A stretch of 44,308 bases of DNA from IMG/VR virus record IMGVR_UViG_3300008113_000153, positions 1 to 44,308 of that record. One strand, given 5' to 3'. The translations under genes were made by a program, and so were the position numbers. Shown here in pieces: positions 8,298-16,007 of the stretch. Source of the stretch: a virus. The first letter of the stretch is position 1, and every line of letters begins with the position of its first letter. Under the pieces are notes generated by a model that worked only from the letters and a program-made list of their open reading frames with translations, did not search any database and was not told the origin of the DNA.

Positions 8298-8723
8298 ATG
8301 GCTAATCTATATGTAACTATAACAGAAGAAATTACTTTACCAAATTCCCCAACACAAAAAACAAATGTGTTTTCAACTCTTCCAAATATCAACTATGTTG
8401 ATACTAGAGTAATGAATTGTCCTTCTGGATCTCAAACTTCAATATTTAATTTAAGTGAAAACCCTGGGGCTGGTACTTTTACTACAAGTAGTCTTCAATA
8501 CGCTAGAATTACAAACGATTCATTAGTTCCTATAAAATTAATGGTATCTGCTTCTTTATCTAAAGCAAGCTTTATGGTAGCTACAGGTAGCTCATTTTAT
8601 ATATCTACTAGCCAATTTACAGGAAGTATAGACAATGCTCTTATTCTAGAAAATATATCAAGTGTTTCAATTATTCCATCAGGATCTGATGCTAAAATTG
8701 AATATTTTATAGCAACAACTTAA
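8298..8723 (+). CDS. Small virion-like beta protein, 141 aa
   Basis: A 141-residue protein rich in Ser, Thr and hydrophobic beta-forming residues, with no signal peptide or membrane segment. It reads like a small beta-sandwich virion protein: many short alternating strands and a C-terminus SVSIIPSGSDAKIEYFIATT resembling an edge strand. It starts the operon that continues with the neck proteins. It could be a decoration or head-tail accessory protein; I do not recognise a named family. Confidence 0.55.
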   Translation: MANLYVTITEEITLPNSPTQKTNVFSTLPNINYVDTRVMNCPSGSQTSIFNLSENPGAGTFTTSSLQYARITNDSLVPIKLMVSASLSKASFMVATGSSFYISTSQFTGSIDNALILENISSVSIIPSGSDAKIEYFIATT

Positions 8724-8733
8724 TTAAAATATT

Positions 8734-9882
8734 ATGAATATTCCAATATGGCCTGGATCTAGTTCATTCCAACCCGGAGATACTCCATTTGGGTTTTATG
8801 ATGCTGATCCTCAATTCCAATCCGATGCTGATAAATTTTCAAAATTTGCTGCACAGCGTTTGGGGTATCCTTTAGTTGAAGTTGAATTACAAGATATAAA
8901 CTTTTATACTGCACTTGAAGATGCTGTAACAACTTATGGAAATGAATTATATGCTTATCAAGTAGCAGAAAATTTATTATCTTTTCAAGGTGCTCCTACA
9001 ACTATCCAACCAGGAAATAACCAAGTTGTACAAGAAAACATGGCCTCTATTGTTCGCTTATCTCAACAATATGGAGAAGAAGCAGGTGTTGGAGGTACTG
9101 TAACATACAGATCAGGCTCAATCAGATTAACAGCTGGTCAACAAGAATATGATATGAATAAATGGGCTGTTGATAATGGAATTCAAGGCCGCATTGAAAT
9201 TAAACGCATCTATTATGAAGCACCACCTGCAATTATGCGATATTTTGATCCATATGCTGGTACAGGTACAGGTATGATGCAAATGCTTGATAGTTTTGGT
9301 TGGGGTTCATATTCACCTGCTATTAACTTTATGTTAATGCCAATCAACTATGACTTACAGAAAATTCAAGCAATTGAGTTTAATGATCAAATTCGTAAAT
9401 CACAATATACCTTTGAATTGGTAAACAACCAATTAAAAATCTTCCCAATTCCTATAGTACATTATCATGATTTATGGTTTCAATATATTCTAGAGTCTGA
9501 TAGAAATCAACCTTACCTAGATAGCCAGGGGCAAAGTTTAATTACTAATGCTTCTAATGTACCTTATGAAAACCCGGTTTATTCTCAAATAAATTCAATT
9601 GGTCGTTCATGGATATTTGAATATGCTTTAGCTTTAACAAAAGAAATGCTAGGATATGTCCGTGGAAAATATACTACAGTCCCAATTCCAGGATCTGAAA
9701 TTACATTAAATCAAGGAGATTTAATTGCAGCCGCAACCAGTGAAAGAACATCACTAATTGAACGTTTACGAGCATATTTTGATACAACTTCGCGTAAAAC
9801 TTTACTTGAAAACAAAGCAGCTGAAGCAGAAAGTCAAAGAAATATACTTGGAGATGTTCCAATGACAATTTTTATAGGATAA
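8734..9882 (+). CDS. gp13: Neck protein gp13-like
   Basis: A 382-residue protein with the N-terminal pattern LGYPLVEVELQDINFYTALEDAV and a C-terminal helical part (GRSWIFEYALALTKEMLGYV, then SERTSLIERLRAYFD), resembling the gp13-type head-completion/neck proteins of T4-like phages. gp13 and gp14 seal the portal after packaging and create the tail-docking surface. It is immediately followed by gp14- and gp15-like genes, the T4 order 13-14-15. It is longer than T4 gp13 (309), with an insert including GTGTGMMQMLDSFGWG. The gene starts 10 bases after the previous stop. Confidence 0.7.
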   Translation: MNIPIWPGSSSFQPGDTPFGFYDADPQFQSDADKFSKFAAQRLGYPLVEVELQDINFYTALEDAVTTYGNELYAYQVAENLLSFQGAPTTIQPGNNQVVQENMASIVRLSQQYGEEAGVGGTVTYRSGSIRLTAGQQEYDMNKWAVDNGIQGRIEIKRIYYEAPPAIMRYFDPYAGTGTGMMQMLDSFGWGSYSPAINFMLMPINYDLQKIQAIEFNDQIRKSQYTFELVNNQLKIFPIPIVHYHDLWFQYILESDRNQPYLDSQGQSLITNASNVPYENPVYSQINSIGRSWIFEYALALTKEMLGYVRGKYTTVPIPGSEITLNQGDLIAAATSERTSLIERLRAYFDTTSRKTLLENKAAEAESQRNILGDVPMTIFIG

Positions 9883-9883
9883 T

Positions 9884-10456
9884 ATGGCATTATTTGGTAC
9901 ACAACGTGATGTTTCCCTATTTAGAGGCCTTAGCCGTGAGCTAATGTGGGATATTATTTCCCAACAATGTGCCTATTACCAATTAATTTCAGAACAAACC
10001 AAAGTAAATATCTATGGTGAAGCAGCAGGTGCTAAATATTACAATGGTCCTGTTTTACTTAATGTTTTAATTGAAAGAGGTGACAATGCTTCCCCAGTAG
10101 ATGATTTTGGTGTAAGCTTTGATCGTCCTATGACATTTAGATTTTTACGTGATGATTTACGTGGTAAAAATCCTGTTAATTCTGGTGGTGGTCCTGATAT
10201 AGCTAATTATGATGGTACACCTTACGGAGCAGATATATTACCTGAAGTAGGAGATATAATAATGTGGAATGAATCATATTGGGAAGTTGATAATGTAAAC
10301 GATAACCAATTATTTGTTGGAAAAGACCCAGCATACCCATATGAACAAAATCCAATAAATCCAGGATTAGATAATTATGGTTCAAACTATTCAATTATTT
10401 GTACCGCACATTATGTTCCTGCAGATAAAGTACAGATTACAAGAGAAAGACTATAA
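9884..10456 (+). CDS. gp14: Neck protein gp14-like
   Basis: A 190-residue protein that I assign to the gp14 neck family from blocks such as LFRGLSRELMWDIISQQCAYY, PEVGDIIMWNESYWEVDNV and NQLFVGKDPAYPYE. In T4, gp14 works with gp13 to complete the head for tail attachment. The start is 1 base after the gp13 stop and the stop is 3 bases before gp15, so the three are tightly coupled. It is shorter than T4 gp14 (256 aa), but the core blocks are present. Confidence 0.75.
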   Translation: MALFGTQRDVSLFRGLSRELMWDIISQQCAYYQLISEQTKVNIYGEAAGAKYYNGPVLLNVLIERGDNASPVDDFGVSFDRPMTFRFLRDDLRGKNPVNSGGGPDIANYDGTPYGADILPEVGDIIMWNESYWEVDNVNDNQLFVGKDPAYPYEQNPINPGLDNYGSNYSIICTAHYVPADKVQITRERL

Positions 10457-10459
10457 AAC

Positions 10460-11725
10460 ATGCCATCAGCAAGAAAACCTAACCCAAAATCTCAATTAGA
10501 GATCCAAAATAGTCAGATAGAACCATATGTGTTCCCTGAATCGGGAGAGTCTTTAGGTAATCCTAACATACCTTCTCAATTTAATCAATTTACAGCAAAC
10601 GATCAAAGCGGAATACCATTCAATCGTTCTGAACAAATGTCTGTAAAAGATGATACTTACAAACAATTTGTTGTAGGATTACAGGATATTGATGAGGCAA
10701 TAATGTATTACTTTCAAAATGTAATACGTCCATTTGTATATCAAAATGGTACTAGAATTGAAGTACCTGTAATATATGGTTCACCTGAAAAATGGAAATC
10801 AGTACAAAAAGATGGATATTATAAAGATAAAAATGGTGCTATAATGGCCCCACTAATTATGTTTAAAAGAGATACATTAGAAAAAAATCGTTCTCTTACA
10901 AACAAATTAGATGCAAATCATCCAAATTTATATACTGCTTGGGCTAAAACATACAATCCAAAAAATGATTATTCGAATTTTAACGTATTAACAAATCGAA
11001 TTCCTGTAAAGCAATTTGTTGTTAATGTAGTACCTGACTACGTTAATTTAACGTATACGTGTGCTATTCAAACGTATTATGTTGAGCAGATGAATAAAAT
11101 AATTGAAGCAATTAATTACGCATCTGATTCATATTGGGGTGATCCTGAGCGCTTTAAATTTAAAGCCTCTATTGATTCATATAGTACCGCGATTGAAATG
11201 TCTGATAATTCAAATCGCATTATAAAAGGCACTTTTACTATCAAACTATTTGGTTATATTGTCCCAGATACAATTCAAAAAGACGTAACAGCAATAAAAA
11301 AATATAATAGTAAAGCTCAAGTAGTTATTGGATTAGAAACAGTTAATAGCCTATCAGAAATTCCAAAACCAATTAAAAAACTTTCTCCTATATTTATTGA
11401 TGACCAACAACTTGTAATAAATTATATAAACCCTGCCGTGCTTACTTACATAAATACCAACATACAAAAATTAGGAACTTATGTAGATCCAATTACAGTA
11501 ACATTTGCTAGTGGTTGGTTATCAGCCCCTTCAGGTCTTCCAGCAACATCAATAAATAATTTTTCTATATTTTGTAATGGTGCATTGATAGAAAATACAG
11601 CAATAGTTTCCTTTACCGTAAATGGTGCAAATAATTTAACAACTTTAGTAATTGATCCGAATGAACTAGGATATAGTTTTGACCTTCAAGACGAAGTTGT
11701 AGCAATTGGTAAATTTAATAGTTAA
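10460..11725 (+). CDS. gp15: Tail terminator / sheath stabiliser gp15-like with C-terminal extension
   Basis: A 421-residue protein. Residues about 60-290 match the gp15 tail-completion pattern: RIEVPVIYGSPEKWKSVQKD, then GAIMAPLIMFKRDTLEKNRS, a VNVVPDYVNLTYTCAIQTYY strand block and RIIKGTFTIKLFGYIVPD. gp15 hexamers cap the tail tube and sheath and connect to gp14. T4 gp15 is 272 aa; here about 110 extra residues from about 310 onward look like an added beta-sandwich, possibly exposed on the virion neck. There is a disordered polar N-terminus of about 50 residues. Confidence 0.75.
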   Translation: MPSARKPNPKSQLEIQNSQIEPYVFPESGESLGNPNIPSQFNQFTANDQSGIPFNRSEQMSVKDDTYKQFVVGLQDIDEAIMYYFQNVIRPFVYQNGTRIEVPVIYGSPEKWKSVQKDGYYKDKNGAIMAPLIMFKRDTLEKNRSLTNKLDANHPNLYTAWAKTYNPKNDYSNFNVLTNRIPVKQFVVNVVPDYVNLTYTCAIQTYYVEQMNKIIEAINYASDSYWGDPERFKFKASIDSYSTAIEMSDNSNRIIKGTFTIKLFGYIVPDTIQKDVTAIKKYNSKAQVVIGLETVNSLSEIPKPIKKLSPIFIDDQQLVINYINPAVLTYINTNIQKLGTYVDPITVTFASGWLSAPSGLPATSINNFSIFCNGALIENTAIVSFTVNGANNLTTLVIDPNELGYSFDLQDEVVAIGKFNS

Positions 11726-11741
11726 CGTAAAATAGTTTAAA

Positions 11742-11885
11742 ATGGCAAAAGCAAAAGCACAAGCAGCAGTTTCATTTATTAAAAAATCAAGAAAAAAAAG
11801 ACCAGGCATTCATGCAAAGTCTAAAACAAGTAAAAGTAAAAATAGTAAAAATTACGTTAAAAAATACGTAGCACAAGGAAAATAA
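11742..11885 (+). CDS. Small Lys-rich basic protein, 47 aa
   Basis: ATG at 11742, 47 codons, TAA at 11883-11885, one base before the next ATG. The sequence is highly basic (about 16 Lys/Arg), with a central KKSRKKRPGIHAKSKTSKSK and a C-terminus KKYVAQGK. Short proteins with a similar RPG(I/V)HAK...SKNY...GQG pattern are, as I recall, common near structural genes in phages of Bacteroidota, which supports it being real. Strong positive charge suggests nucleic-acid binding or packaging inside the head; this is inference. It is probably in one unit with gp15. Confidence 0.65.
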   Translation: MAKAKAQAAVSFIKKSRKKRPGIHAKSKTSKSKNSKNYVKKYVAQGK

Positions 11886-11886
11886 G

Positions 11887-13764
11887 ATGTCATTAATTAA
11901 ACCGGAACAGTTACGATCAGGATCATATAATATAACGGGTTCGTTATTTGGTACTTCATCCTTTGCTTTAACTGCTTCCTATGCTTTAAATGCTGGTGCT
12001 GGTAATGCAGATACAGGAAGTTTACTTATAACTGCTTCCTCTACTAATGCTGTTATTACCTTTACTAAAGGAGACGGATCAACATTTCCAATAACTATAA
12101 ATAATGTTGCTAGTGCTTCATATGCTATTTCTTCTTCATTAGCGTTAAATACTATATCAAGTTCATATGCTGCAACAGCATCATTTATTAGTAATTTATA
12201 TAGTAGTAATTATACACAATCATTTACAAATCAATCTACTTGGGTAGTAATTCATAATTTAGATACTCGTTACGTTCTTGTACAAGTATATGATACTAAT
12301 TTTGATGAAATGATTCCTCAAAATATAGATCTAACAAATGATACTACTGTTACTATAACATTCCCTACTTTAGAAAGTGGAACCGCAGTTGTATCTGTAG
12401 GAGGTGCTTTACAAAATAATGGATCTATATCTTCTTCATATGCATTTAGTTCTACTAGTGCTTCATTTGCTTTAACAGCCTCTTATTTTAGTGGAAGTAT
12501 TACAAATGCTATAAGCGCTATAAGTGCTTCATATGCATCAACAGCTTCATATGTTCAAAATACAATAAGTGCTTCATACGCATCAACAGCTTCATATGTT
12601 GACCCAACATTTATTTCATCATCAGCTGCTGCTGCTGGCTTTGGTTCAGGTGGTGGATCTGTTACTGTTCCTGGTAGCGACACTCAAATATTATTTAATA
12701 GTGCAAGTGCATTAGGAGCATCACCTGATTTTAAATACAATCATACTATTGCAAGTTTTCAACATGGGTATAATACAACAGCTTCAATTGATTATTCTCA
12801 TGCTGAAGGATACCAATCCCTTGCTTCAGGATATGCTTCCCATGCTGAGGGAAATACTAATACAACATTAGGTGCTTTTTCACATGCTGAGGGTGCTCAA
12901 ACACTAGCACTAGGAACTAACTCTCATGCTGAAGGTCAAAACACTACAGCACAAGGAGCAGGTTCCCATACTGAAGGCTCCTTTACTTCAGCCTCTGGTC
13001 TTTTCTCACATACTGAGGGTTTTCAAACTGCTGCTAAAGGTAATTCATCCCATGCTGAAGGATTAACTACTATAGCTTCAGGTAGTTATTCACATGCTGA
13101 AGGGACAGGTACAATTTCTATAGGTGAAAATTCACATGCAGAAGGTCAACAAACCCTTTCTCAAGGAGGATCGTCTCATGCTGAAGGGGTTAATACTATT
13201 TCTTCTGGTGATTTTTCTCATGCTGAAGGAAACAGTAATGAATCTATAGGATATGCGTCTCATGCTGAAGGATTTGCTACTATAGCATCAGGAAGTCATT
13301 CCCATGCTGAAGGATGGTTTACTATAGCTAGAGGAACATTTTCACACGCCGAGGGTCAACAATCTATATCCTCAGGTTCGTATTCACATGCTGAAGGTTA
13401 TCAAACAGTAGCTTTAGGTCAACATTCACATACCGAAGGTTATCAAACATATGCTTTAGGTCAAGCTTCTCACGCTGAAGGACTTGCTACTATATCCTCA
13501 GGTTCATTTCAGCATGTTCAAGGTCAATATAATAGACATGGAGATGCAACTTCTTTAATGATTGTAGGTAATGGTACTAGTGATAGTACTCGTAGAGATG
13601 CATTTAAAGTAAGAATGTCCGGCTCTATAGTACTCCCAACCACTCAATCAGCTGCTCCTTTATGGATAGGTACAGATGGAGAAATTGTTCCTGCAACTGT
13701 AGGAGGTCAATATCTCCTTTATATGTGGATGAATGGTGCCTGGAGATCAGGGTCATTTGTATAA
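11887..13764 (+). CDS. Tail-fibre/adhesin with SHAEG beta-roll repeats (copy 1)
   Basis: A 625-residue virion fibre. Residues 1-240 contain low-complexity Ala-Ser-Tyr repeats (TASYAL, SASYASTASYV) around a beta domain (about 110-175, WVVIHNLDTRYVLVQVYD). Residues 302-546 hold 17 copies of a 14-residue SH(A/T)EG unit plus one degenerate copy. The repeat resembles the YadA-head / Hep_Hag left-handed beta-roll of trimeric adhesins, so the fibre is probably trimeric. After it comes a block with IVGNGTSDSTRRDAF as in phage tail-spike tips, then a beta C-terminus. There is no signal peptide, which fits a virion protein. A receptor-binding role is inferred. Confidence 0.75.
   Translation: MSLIKPEQLRSGSYNITGSLFGTSSFALTASYALNAGAGNADTGSLLITASSTNAVITFTKGDGSTFPITINNVASASYAISSSLALNTISSSYAATASFISNLYSSNYTQSFTNQSTWVVIHNLDTRYVLVQVYDTNFDEMIPQNIDLTNDTTVTITFPTLESGTAVVSVGGALQNNGSISSSYAFSSTSASFALTASYFSGSITNAISAISASYASTASYVQNTISASYASTASYVDPTFISSSAAAAGFGSGGGSVTVPGSDTQILFNSASALGASPDFKYNHTIASFQHGYNTTASIDYSHAEGYQSLASGYASHAEGNTNTTLGAFSHAEGAQTLALGTNSHAEGQNTTAQGAGSHTEGSFTSASGLFSHTEGFQTAAKGNSSHAEGLTTIASGSYSHAEGTGTISIGENSHAEGQQTLSQGGSSHAEGVNTISSGDFSHAEGNSNESIGYASHAEGFATIASGSHSHAEGWFTIARGTFSHAEGQQSISSGSYSHAEGYQTVALGQHSHTEGYQTYALGQASHAEGLATISSGSFQHVQGQYNRHGDATSLMIVGNGTSDSTRRDAFKVRMSGSIVLPTTQSAAPLWIGTDGEIVPATVGGQYLLYMWMNGAWRSGSFV
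12790..13524 (+). repeat. SHAEG 14-residue repeat array, 17 + 1 copies
   Basis: In-frame 42-base units encode SH(A/T)EG followed by nine variable residues, usually with a central small-Gly pair. The last copy is degenerate (QHVQG). Units differ in codon choice, so the array is old rather than newly expanded. Confidence 0.85.
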
Positions 13765-13773
13765 TATTTATAA
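13764..13773 (+). promoter_or_regulatory. Candidate late promoter motif ATATTTATAA
   Basis: An exact copy overlaps the last base of the previous stop codon and lies 12 bases before ATG 13786. Confidence 0.55.
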
Positions 13774-13785
13774 CAAAATATATTA

Positions 13786-14037
13786 ATGAGATTATTTTCC
13801 CCTATCATAACCGGATCTTTAGATGTTACAGGCTCAGCATCTATAACTGGTTCTTTATTCGTAAAGAGTGATTCTAATGATATTTTTCTCATTAAAAATG
13901 CAAATAATACTACTGTTTTAGCAGTATCTCAAAGTGGGATAGTAATCTTCTCTACCCAATCTCAGGAGCTTGTAGGTCCTGCTCCAAACGGTGGAATTTA
14001 TTTCACATCTTCATCATTTTTTATTGGCCTTGATTAG
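13786..14037 (+). CDS. Small fibre-like beta protein, 83 aa
   Basis: An 83-residue protein opening MRLFSPIITGSLDVTGSASI, with the TGSLxVTGS motif that also occurs in the neighbouring fibre proteins. It then contains NDIFLIKNANNTTVLAVSQS, a pattern seen in head/shaft parts of phage fibres. It may be a stand-alone fibre domain or a partner of the flanking fibres. It has its own motif at 13764. Function is inferred from motif sharing and context. Confidence 0.55.
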   Translation: MRLFSPIITGSLDVTGSASITGSLFVKSDSNDIFLIKNANNTTVLAVSQSGIVIFSTQSQELVGPAPNGGIYFTSSSFFIGLD

Positions 14038-14044
14038 AGGTAAC

Positions 14045-14054
14045 ATATGTATAA
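14045..14054 (+). promoter_or_regulatory. Variant late promoter motif (ATATGTATAA)
   Basis: One mismatch from ATATTTATAA, followed by TAAAAC as in strong copies (TAAAAT). It lies 25 bases before ATG 14080. Confidence 0.45.
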
Positions 14055-14079
14055 TAAAACAACTAAATAAAAAAATAAT

Positions 14080-15432
14080 ATGGCAACTTGGAAAAAAGTC
14101 ATTGTCTCGGGTAGTGCAGCAAATCTATCATCTTTACAAGTAGACAATTTAACTTCCGGTCAGGTAGTAATTGGTGGTGGTACAGGTAACTTATCATCTA
14201 CAGCAGTTAATGGTACCGGAAACATCGTAGCAACTACTGCTGCATCAGGATTATCTCACTCTGGTTCATTTAGTGGTTCATTTACAGGTACTTTTGTTGG
14301 TACTACTAATTTACCTGATTTAACCCAAGGTACTGGTATTACAGCATTTACTTATGATGGTGGTGCTACCGCAACAGTAGCAGTAAGTGGTGCATCTGCT
14401 TTAAGTACTAATGCTCTTACAAAATGGACAGGTACAGCATTTGCAAACTCCTCATTAACTGATAATGGCACAGCAATTACAGGTACTACATCATTACAAT
14501 TATCAGGAGCTAACTCAAGCCTTTCAGGATCATTTAGTGGTTCATTCTTTGGTAATGGTGCTGGCTTAACAGGTGTTACCGCAACTCCTATATTCCCAAC
14601 CACTGCTAAAACTGATTTAACTAGTACTGATCAATTCTTTATCAATGATGGTGCTAACAAATATGTTACTTATGGTAACTTATTAACAGATTTAGCTGGT
14701 ACTAATTTAGCGGTTGAAGGTACTGATAGTTTAACATTAGCTACTACTATTACAGGTATTACTTCAATTTCATCAACTAACTTTACAGGTTCATTACTTG
14801 GTAATGTTAATGGTACTGCAAGTTGGGCTAGTAATGCTGTAAGTGCTTCGTTTGCTACTACTGCTACATCTGCTACTACTGCTACTACAGCATCATATGT
14901 TTTAAATGCAGTAAGTGCTTCATTAGCAGCTACTGTTTCAAGTATTGCTAACAATGTTACTAATAATACTAACAATTACGTATTAACAGCAACAGGTGGT
15001 GGTTCAATTAACGGTGAATCTAATCTACAGTTTGATGGTACCACTTTAACAGTAACAGGTAACCAAGTATTAACTGGTAATTTAGTAGTACAAGGTACAG
15101 CTTCATTCCAACAAACAACTAACTTAGAAGTAGCAGATAGATTCGTATTGTTTGCTTCAGGCTCAACAACAGCTGGCGATGGTGGTATTGTTGTTCAACA
15201 AACTACTCAAAACGTAGGTGAATTATTTGCATATGAAAACTCAATTAACCGTTGGGGTTTCACATCATCATTCAACGCCTCTTCTCCTTCATATACAGCA
15301 GCAGCTTTTGTAACCACAACCGAAACATCAACATCTGCTCCATCAGCCGCTCCAATATATGGTGGTGCAAGTAATGGATTTGGTAATATTCATGTTAATA
15401 CATCAACAGGAGACATATTTATCTATTCTTAA
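14080..15432 (+). CDS. Tail fibre/virion protein with [10 protein letters not shown]-terminal module
   Basis: A 450-residue, Thr/Ser/Gly/Ala-rich beta protein. Its first residues, [19 protein letters not shown], are nearly the same as the start of the collagen-like fibre at 16008, suggesting a shared attachment module. A second shared block near residue 299 ([19 protein letters not shown]) recurs in the collagen-like protein at about residue 1188. There are repeated GSFSGSFxG and Ala-Ser-Ala-Thr tracts. The C-terminus (EVADRFVLFASGSTTAGDGG and after) resembles tips of marine phage structural proteins. It is ended by a strong terminator at 15450. Likely a fibre or base of a fibre; the exact role is unknown. 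Confidence 0.65.
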   Translation: MATWKKVIVSGSAANLSSLQVDNLTSGQVVIGGGTGNLSSTAVNGTGNIVATTAASGLSHSGSFSGSFTGTFVGTTNLPDLTQGTGITAFTYDGGATATVAVSGASALSTNALTKWTGTAFANSSLTDNGTAITGTTSLQLSGANSSLSGSFSGSFFGNGAGLTGVTATPIFPTTAKTDLTSTDQFFINDGANKYVTYGNLLTDLAGTNLAVEGTDSLTLATTITGITSISSTNFTGSLLGNVNGTASWASNAVSASFATTATSATTATTASYVLNAVSASLAATVSSIANNVTNNTNNYVLTATGGGSINGESNLQFDGTTLTVTGNQVLTGNLVVQGTASFQQTTNLEVADRFVLFASGSTTAGDGGIVVQQTTQNVGELFAYENSINRWGFTSSFNASSPSYTAAAFVTTTETSTSAPSAAPIYGGASNGFGNIHVNTSTGDIFIYS

Positions 15433-15449
15433 TAAAAATATAATTAAAT

Positions 15450-15479
15450 GGGGTAGACTAAGGTCTACCCCTATTTTTT
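15450..15479 (+). terminator. Intrinsic terminator after fibre gene
   Basis: A 9-bp perfect stem GGGGTAGAC/GTCTACCCC (15450-15458 with 15463-15471), loop TAAG, is followed by TATTTTTT. Confidence 0.92.
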
Positions 15480-15492
15480 AAAATTAATTGTT

Positions 15493-15681
15493 ATGAGCAT
15501 TCTAGACAGAATTACCCCAAAACCTCAACAACCCGAAGTATCTCCAAATCAACTTTCTAAACAAGAAATAGAAGTTTTACTTTCTATGATTAAACGTACA
15601 ACTTTCCTTGGAGAAGATTTAGAATCTTTATATAATTTAGTCATTAAATTGCAAGAACAATATCTAGAACTGACTAAATAA
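15493..15681 (+). CDS. Small conserved hypothetical protein, 62 aa
   Basis: A 62-residue helical protein with a Pro/Gln-rich first third, then LSKQEIEVLLSMIKRTTFLG and DLESLYNLVIKLQEQY. As I recall, short proteins of this pattern are common in marine T4-like phages with no known role. It begins 14 bases after the terminator T-tract and is followed by another small gene. There is no recognisable promoter between the terminator and this gene, so read-through or a weak promoter would be needed. Confidence 0.6.
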   Translation: MSILDRITPKPQQPEVSPNQLSKQEIEVLLSMIKRTTFLGEDLESLYNLVIKLQEQYLELTK

Positions 15682-15687
15682 TAAAAT

Positions 15688-15927
15688 ATGAACTTATTTT
15701 CTGTAGATTTTTCCCACGCCGAATTAAATTTTATTCGACAAGCACTTGAAACCGTTCCTATTCAAGGACGTGATGCTAAATTTTGTGCTTCTATTCAGAT
15801 AAAACTAGAACAGGAGTTAGATGAAATTACCCAAATGATTAAAGCTGAAGAAGAAGCAAAAATATTGGGTCTCCAACAAATGATTCAACATGAAGACGCA
15901 AAAACTTTAACCAGGAAAAAACAATAA
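15688..15927 (+). CDS. Small hypothetical helical protein, 79 aa
   Basis: A 79-residue protein, mostly helical and charged: an N-terminal FSHAELNFIRQALETVPIQG block, then Glu/Gln-rich helices and a basic C-terminus. It starts 6 bases after the previous stop, so it forms a pair with the 62-residue gene. The family is not recognised. The chance SHAEL string is not part of the SHAEG repeat family. Confidence 0.55.
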   Translation: MNLFSVDFSHAELNFIRQALETVPIQGRDAKFCASIQIKLEQELDEITQMIKAEEEAKILGLQQMIQHEDAKTLTRKKQ

Positions 15928-15928
15928 T

Positions 15929-15938
15929 ATATTTATTA
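15929..15938 (+). promoter_or_regulatory. Candidate late promoter motif (ATATTTATTA)
   Basis: A one-mismatch motif copy right after the previous stop, but 69 bases before the collagen-like fibre start, much further than other copies. The intervening leader contains a small inverted repeat CACAG/CTGTG at 15968-15983. Confidence 0.4.
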
Positions 15939-16007
15939 CTGTATTATAGGCCCAAAAGGGAAGTGGACACAGCATATTCTGTGCAACCAACCGTAATAAA
16001 CATATAA

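Noticed and set aside
15718-15732. SHAEL in the 79-residue protein as an orphan SHAEG repeat
   Set aside because: Single occurrence in a helical context without the 14-residue period.
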